Translations under genes and position numbers: made by a program
Shown here: positions 4,910-8,631 of the stretch, piece by piece
Position numbering within the stretch: the first letter of the stretch is position 1
Layout: every line of letters begins with the position of its first letter
NCBI GenBank assembly: GCA_009783865.1
Contig: WRCR01000145.1
Span: 1 to 8,631, forward strand
Direction of reading: 5' to 3'
DNA length: 8,631 bases
Source: Planctomycetaceae bacterium
Lineage (GTDB): Bacteria > Planctomycetota > Planctomycetia > Pirellulales > Thermoguttaceae
Notes under the pieces: generated by a model
What the model saw: only the letters and a program-made list of their open reading frames with translations
The model's database searches: none
Told to the model about the DNA's origin: nothing

Positions 4910-7207
4910 ATGGTCGATTATCTTTACAATATGGGCGATTTGGAAGACGCAACTTCCACATTTCAGCCGAAACATATCGAAACGCAAAATCCGGAGATTG
5001 ACGAAGTGCTTTCCGTTGAACTCCGAAGGGCAATTTCCGCGACGAGACAATTTTTCTTCAATCATCAGCACCCCGACGGCTATTGGGTCGGCGAACTTGA
5101 AGGCGATGCCCTCTTGCAAAGCGAAACGATTTTATTGCTCGCTTTTCTCGGTGAAGAGGATTCGGAACTGGCGAAACAATGCGCAGTTCACTTGCTCGAA
5201 ACGCAGTCCGAAGACGGCGGCTGGGCAATGTACACCGGCGGGAAATCCGATGTCCACAACACCGTCAAAGCGTATTTTGCCCTTAAATTGACTGGGCATT
5301 CGCCGTCAGCCGACTACATGGAAAAAGCGAGCGTCCGCGCTTTGGAACTCGGCGGAGTCGATGCCGTCAACAGTTTCACGAGGTTTTATCTCGCTCTGCT
5401 GGGACAAATTCCGTACAGTGTTTGCCCCGCTGTGCCGCCGCAGATGATGCTCTTGCCGAAGTGGTTCCCGCTCAACATTTATTCAATGAGCAGTTGGTCG
5501 CGGACAATTTTCGTGCCGCTGTCGATTGTTTCCGCCCTAGCACCGGTGCGGGAGTTGCCGGAAGAAAAAGGAATCCGTGAACTTTTTATCAAGGAACCGA
5601 AACATTGGCAACCGCTGGTTGCACCCGGAAAACACAGAACCCGCAATCCGTTTTCATGGGACGGTTTTTTCCGTTTGACCGACGGAATAATGAAATTGTG
5701 CCGCCGTTTCGGTTTGACACCGCTGCGCAAAATGAGCATCGAAGCGGCAAAGCAGTGGACGCTGGAACACTGTAAGAACAGCGATGGTCCCGGTGCGATA
5801 TATCCGCCGATTGTATGGACGTGGATTGCTCTCAAAGCGTTGGGCTACGCCGATGATTCAGAAGAAATCGGATATTGCCGCAAACAACTTAACGATTTGG
5901 TTATCAAGAACGAAAAGACCGGCAGCGCAAGAGTTCAGCCGTGCAAATCGCCGGTTTGGGATACAGCACTGACTTTGAAGGCGTTGATGCTCGGCGGATT
6001 AACGGCGGCGCATCCTGCGGTGCGTAAAGGAGTTACGTGGATTCGTTCAAGACACATTAAAGAAGAAGGCGATTGGAGCAAAAAAGTTCCTTGCGCACCC
6101 GGCGGCTGGTGCTTTGAATTCAACAACGCTTTTTATCCCGACTGCGATGACACCGCTATGGCGTTAATGGTGCTTGCTGGTCGGTTTGACGAAGCAAGAA
6201 CGGCATTGCCGCCTGTTCCGGCGGAACAGCGTGAAAAACTTCGGCAGTTGTCCGCACAGAAATATGAAAAGGCGGAGAACCTCAAAGGCAACTTGCCGCC
6301 GGATTTGCGATTAATGACCGGCGAAAACACGGAATCGCTTGACGAAGCGAAGCGTTCCGTGCTTGATTTGACGGAGACATCCGATGCAATGGAAAGCGGA
6401 CTGCGCTGGCTCTTGGCAATGCAAAACAAAGACGGCGGCTGGGCGGCTTTCGACAACGGAAACGACAACGAAATCTTCTGCAAGGTACCGTTTGCCGACC
6501 ACAATGCGATGATTGACCCCAGCACACCGGATTTGACTGGTCGGGTAATGGAATCGCTGGGTCGTCTCGGCTTTCGTTTGGGACAGAACCCCGAAATAGA
6601 CCGCGTTGTGAAATATATGCGGAAGGAACAGTTGCCAAACGGCAGTTGGTTCGGACGCTGGGGTGTGAATTACATTTACGGGACTTGGCAGGCATTGACG
6701 GGCTTGACGGCGGTTGGTGTTCCGCTGACCAACCCGATGATTACGGCAGGGGCAAATTGGCTTTTGACACATCAGCATCCGGGCGGCGGCTGGGGTGAGT
6801 CGCCGGATTCATATCAATCGCCGGCAATGCATGGGCGCGGTACGCCGACTGCTTCGCAGACCGCTTGGGCGGTGATGGGATTGATTGCGGCGGGGTTGAC
6901 CGACCATCCGGCGGTGCAGCGGGGAATCCGTTTCCTGCTTGACAGACAGCGGCGGGACGGAACTTGGTACGAGCCGGAATTTACCGGCACGGGTTTCCCG
7001 CTGGTATTTTATTTGAAGTATCATTATTACTCGGTATATTTTCCATTGATGGCGTTATCGCTTTATGCTGCGAAGACGAAGGTACCGAATGTTTCGCTTG
7101 CCGATGAGGAAACGGTTTTGCGTTTGCGTTCTTTACGGGTCTTTTCACCGGAGACGATGTATTACAATAATGCAAGACCGGAAGAGCAGTCCGCCGTCAT
7201 TTTTTAA
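4910..7207 (+). CDS. shc: Squalene-hopene cyclase
   Basis: A 765-residue class II triterpene cyclase that should convert squalene to hopene/hopanol, the committed step to membrane-ordering hopanoids, at the cytoplasmic membrane. The proton-donating D-x-D-D motif is DCDD at 411-414, followed by TAMAL. Six QW repeats are visible at residues 53-59, 99-105, 505-511, 574-580, 622-628 and 680-686; PVWDT lies near 348-352, GAIYPP near 295-300, and the C-terminal signature GTGFPLVFYLKYHYYSVYFPL near 693-713. It is longer than most bacterial cyclases (roughly 630-720 residues), partly because DCDD and the next QW repeat are about 90 residues apart where about 40 is usual; the extra piece is charged and lacks QW repeats. 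The frame is open from 4802, but the promoter and ribosome site at 4841-4901 favour the ATG at 4910. No hpn genes adjoin, so it looks like a single-gene unit. Cyclisation of other polyprenes cannot be excluded. Confidence 0.96.
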   Translation: MVDYLYNMGDLEDATSTFQPKHIETQNPEIDEVLSVELRRAISATRQFFFNHQHPDGYWVGELEGDALLQSETILLLAFLGEEDSELAKQCAVHLLETQSEDGGWAMYTGGKSDVHNTVKAYFALKLTGHSPSADYMEKASVRALELGGVDAVNSFTRFYLALLGQIPYSVCPAVPPQMMLLPKWFPLNIYSMSSWSRTIFVPLSIVSALAPVRELPEEKGIRELFIKEPKHWQPLVAPGKHRTRNPFSWDGFFRLTDGIMKLCRRFGLTPLRKMSIEAAKQWTLEHCKNSDGPGAIYPPIVWTWIALKALGYADDSEEIGYCRKQLNDLVIKNEKTGSARVQPCKSPVWDTALTLKALMLGGLTAAHPAVRKGVTWIRSRHIKEEGDWSKKVPCAPGGWCFEFNNAFYPDCDDTAMALMVLAGRFDEARTALPPVPAEQREKLRQLSAQKYEKAENLKGNLPPDLRLMTGENTESLDEAKRSVLDLTETSDAMESGLRWLLAMQNKDGGWAAFDNGNDNEIFCKVPFADHNAMIDPSTPDLTGRVMESLGRLGFRLGQNPEIDRVVKYMRKEQLPNGSWFGRWGVNYIYGTWQALTGLTAVGVPLTNPMITAGANWLLTHQHPGGGWGESPDSYQSPAMHGRGTPTASQTAWAVMGLIAAGLTDHPAVQRGIRFLLDRQRRDGTWYEPEFTGTGFPLVFYLKYHYYSVYFPLMALSLYAAKTKVPNVSLADEETVLRLRSLRVFSPETMYYNNARPEEQSAVIF

Positions 7208-7255
7208 TTTTTGTGTTTCGAGAATCGGCGGGTTATCACTTGCCGCTCATATTTA

Positions 7256-7271
7256 AGCCGGAGTACCGGCT
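7256..7271. terminator. Short hairpin after shc, weak terminator candidate
   Basis: AGCCGG (7256-7261), loop AGTA and CCGGCT (7266-7271) form a 6-bp GC-rich stem 48 bases beyond the shc stop. No T-run follows, so it is a poor intrinsic terminator and may be an RNA 3' stabiliser or chance. Confidence 0.3.
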
Positions 7272-7288
7272 AAATACTTGCAGGCGGA

Positions 7289-7318
7289 CTGGCAATTATC
7301 CAACAATGCTGTTAGAAT
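7289..7318 (+). promoter_or_regulatory. Possible promoter of the second oxidoreductase
   Basis: CTGGCA (7289-7294, 4 of 6), an 18-base spacer and TAGAAT (7313-7318, 5 of 6) with an extended -10 TGT immediately upstream. Predicted transcription would start near 7325, giving a leader of about 45 bases. Confidence 0.45.
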
Positions 7319-7332
7319 AAATACGATTTATT
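7316..7332. repeat. AT-rich dyad overlapping the -10 box
   Basis: AATAAAT (7316-7322), a 3-base centre ACG and ATTTATT (7326-7332) form a perfect 7-bp dyad that starts inside the -10 box and spans the predicted transcription start, followed by two more T. It could be an operator, or a weak hairpin ending shc transcripts. AT-rich dyads of this length can arise by chance. Confidence 0.35.
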
Positions 7333-7359
7333 TTCGGACTTTTCTTCACAACCAAACAC

Positions 7360-7364
7360 GAGGT
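7360..7364 (+). promoter_or_regulatory. Ribosome binding site of the second oxidoreductase
   Basis: GAGGT lies five bases upstream of the ATG at 7370. It supports this start, which also places a Tat signal at the N-terminus. Confidence 0.6.
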
Positions 7365-7369
7365 CAATT

Positions 7370-8631
7370 ATGTCAAACAAGATTTCCCGCCGGACTTTCG
7401 CTAAAACCGCTGCGGCGGCAGCCGTTTTATCGGCAGCGGTGCAAACAACTACTTCTTACGGACGCATCATCGGTGCAAATGACCGGGTGCGGCTCGGCTT
7501 TCTCGGCACGGCAAACCGCGGCAGTCAAGATATTGCCGCTTTCAAAAAACTGCCTGATGCCGAAATTGCCGCCCTTTGCGATGTCGATAAACAAATCCTC
7601 GCCAGTGCAAAAGAAAAGTTCGCCAGCGAATCAACTTTTACCTGCGAGGACTTTCGGCAACTTTATGAACGCAGCGATATTGATGCCGTTGTGATTTGCA
7701 CTCCTGACCATTGGCATGCAATTCAAACCGTTGAAGCGTGCAAAGCGGGAAAAGATGTTTACGTTGAAAAACCGCTTTCCGTTACCGTTTTTGAAGGACG
7801 AAAGATGGTCGAAGCGGCAAAAAAATATCAGCGGGTTGTGCAAGTGGGAATTCACCGGCGCAGCGGCGGGATTTATCAGAATCTAGCAGCGAAAAACCTT
7901 GACGAATTCATCGGCAAGGTAACCGTTTCCCGATGCAGTCACATGAGCAATATGTATCCCGACGGCATCAGCAAATTGAAGCCCGAAAAACCGCCGGAGC
8001 ATTTGAACTGGGACTTGTGGGTCGGACCGCGGCAATTTCAGGAATATCAGGGAAACATTGCTCCGTATAAATTCCGCTGGTGGATTCATTATTCTTCGCA
8101 GATTGCTAACAACGGCGTGCATTTTATTGATATATTCCGTTTCCTTTTGAAGGAGAAAGCCCCGACCGATGTTTGTGCAATGGGCGGCAGGTTTTCCGTC
8201 AACGATGACCGGACAATTCCCGACACTATGCATGCGACTTGGTTGTTTCCGTCCGGTCGTCTTTTGGAATTCAGTCATTACGAAGCGAATTCGACTCCGA
8301 TTTATGCGGTTTCACCTACGTATGTTGAATTTCGCGGCACGCAGGGAACGCTTTATATCAATGACGGCAAGTATGTTGTCACGCCGGAAAAGCCCGGACA
8401 GTTTCAGGCAAAGGGTGAGCGCATGAAACCAATCGAAGAAGTCAGCGGACCTGGTCAGAATAACTTGAACATCACGGAATTGCATTGCCGCAATTTCCTT
8501 GATTGTATTAAGAGCCGTGCTGTGCCGAATACGAGTGTTGAAGAAGGGCATCGCAGTACAACGATGAGTTTGATTGCGAATATCTCGATGGAAGTACAGC
8601 GGCGTTTGAAATGGGATGCCGAGAATGAGAA
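7370..8631 (+). CDS. Tat-exported Gfo/Idh/MocA family oxidoreductase (3' end outside window)
   Basis: The frame is open from the ATG at 7370 to the right edge, giving 420 residues with no stop; probably only the last few tens are missing. The N-terminus MSNKISRRTFAKTAAAAAVL is a twin-arginine signal (SRRTFAK, residues 6-12). The Rossmann loop G43-F-L-G46-x4-G51 follows, then TPDHWH at 111-116 and the catalytic-lysine motif EKP at 133-135. In the substrate domain the segment aligned with the family D-x-x-x-H motif reads N247-N-G-V-H251-F-I-D, so histidine is kept and Asn replaces Asp. Motif layout resembles the minus-strand oxidoreductase at 120-1508, but the sequences differ widely, so these are distinct subfamilies and not a recent duplication. 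It has its own promoter candidate and ribosome site, separate from shc. The substrate is unknown, probably a sugar or polyol outside the cytoplasm. Confidence 0.92.
   Translation, partial: MSNKISRRTFAKTAAAAAVLSAAVQTTTSYGRIIGANDRVRLGFLGTANRGSQDIAAFKKLPDAEIAALCDVDKQILASAKEKFASESTFTCEDFRQLYERSDIDAVVICTPDHWHAIQTVEACKAGKDVYVEKPLSVTVFEGRKMVEAAKKYQRVVQVGIHRRSGGIYQNLAAKNLDEFIGKVTVSRCSHMSNMYPDGISKLKPEKPPEHLNWDLWVGPRQFQEYQGNIAPYKFRWWIHYSSQIANNGVHFIDIFRFLLKEKAPTDVCAMGGRFSVNDDRTIPDTMHATWLFPSGRLLEFSHYEANSTPIYAVSPTYVEFRGTQGTLYINDGKYVVTPEKPGQFQAKGERMKPIEEVSGPGQNNLNITELHCRNFLDCIKSRAVPNTSVEEGHRSTTMSLIANISMEVQRRLKWDAENE

Noticed and set aside
120..8631. The two oxidoreductases as a duplication flanking a mobile segment
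   Set aside because: They share family motifs only; the signal peptides, nucleotide loops and C-terminal domains differ too much for a recent duplication, and no direct repeats were found.
1..8631. CRISPR arrays, tRNA or rRNA genes
   Set aside because: No regularly spaced repeats, cloverleaf-type gene or rRNA-like stretch was seen on either strand.

Overview
The window reads as chromosomal DNA from a Planctomycetota- or PVC-like bacterium; this is inference. The grounds are two Tat-exported Gfo/Idh/MocA oxidoreductases, a family strongly expanded in that phylum, an unusually long squalene-hopene cyclase, weak or absent Shine-Dalgarno sites at several starts, and about 50% GC. No rRNA, tRNA, CRISPR array or phage module was seen.

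Layout, left to right. (1) Bases 1-106 hold the last 34 codons of a probable transposase on the + strand. (2) On the - strand, 120-1508 encodes a complete Tat-signal Gfo/Idh/MocA oxidoreductase. Upstream of it, also on the - strand, 1633-2895 encodes a beta-class DNA adenine methyltransferase with an HNH nuclease domain fused to its C-terminus. (3) A 145-base divergent promoter region (2896-3040) separates the methyltransferase from comM/yifB (3041-4576, +). (4) A 333-base intergenic region (4577-4909) carries a perfect 19-bp inverted repeat whose arms lie 177 bases apart, two smaller hairpins, and a strong sigma70-type promoter. (5) Squalene-hopene cyclase runs from 4910 to 7207 on the +. (6) After a 162-base spacer with hairpins and a promoter, a second Tat-signal oxidoreductase starts at 7370 and runs off the right edge.

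The genes do not form one pathway. comM (natural transformation), the methyltransferase-HNH (DNA modification, possibly restriction) and the transposase end all concern incoming or mobile DNA. The cyclase makes hopanoids, and the two oxidoreductases probably act on sugars or related compounds outside the cytoplasmic membrane. Each complete gene appears to have its own promoter.

The least explained items are the methyltransferase-HNH fusion with an AT-rich patch over its probable target-recognition region, and the 19-bp inverted repeat ahead of the cyclase promoter.
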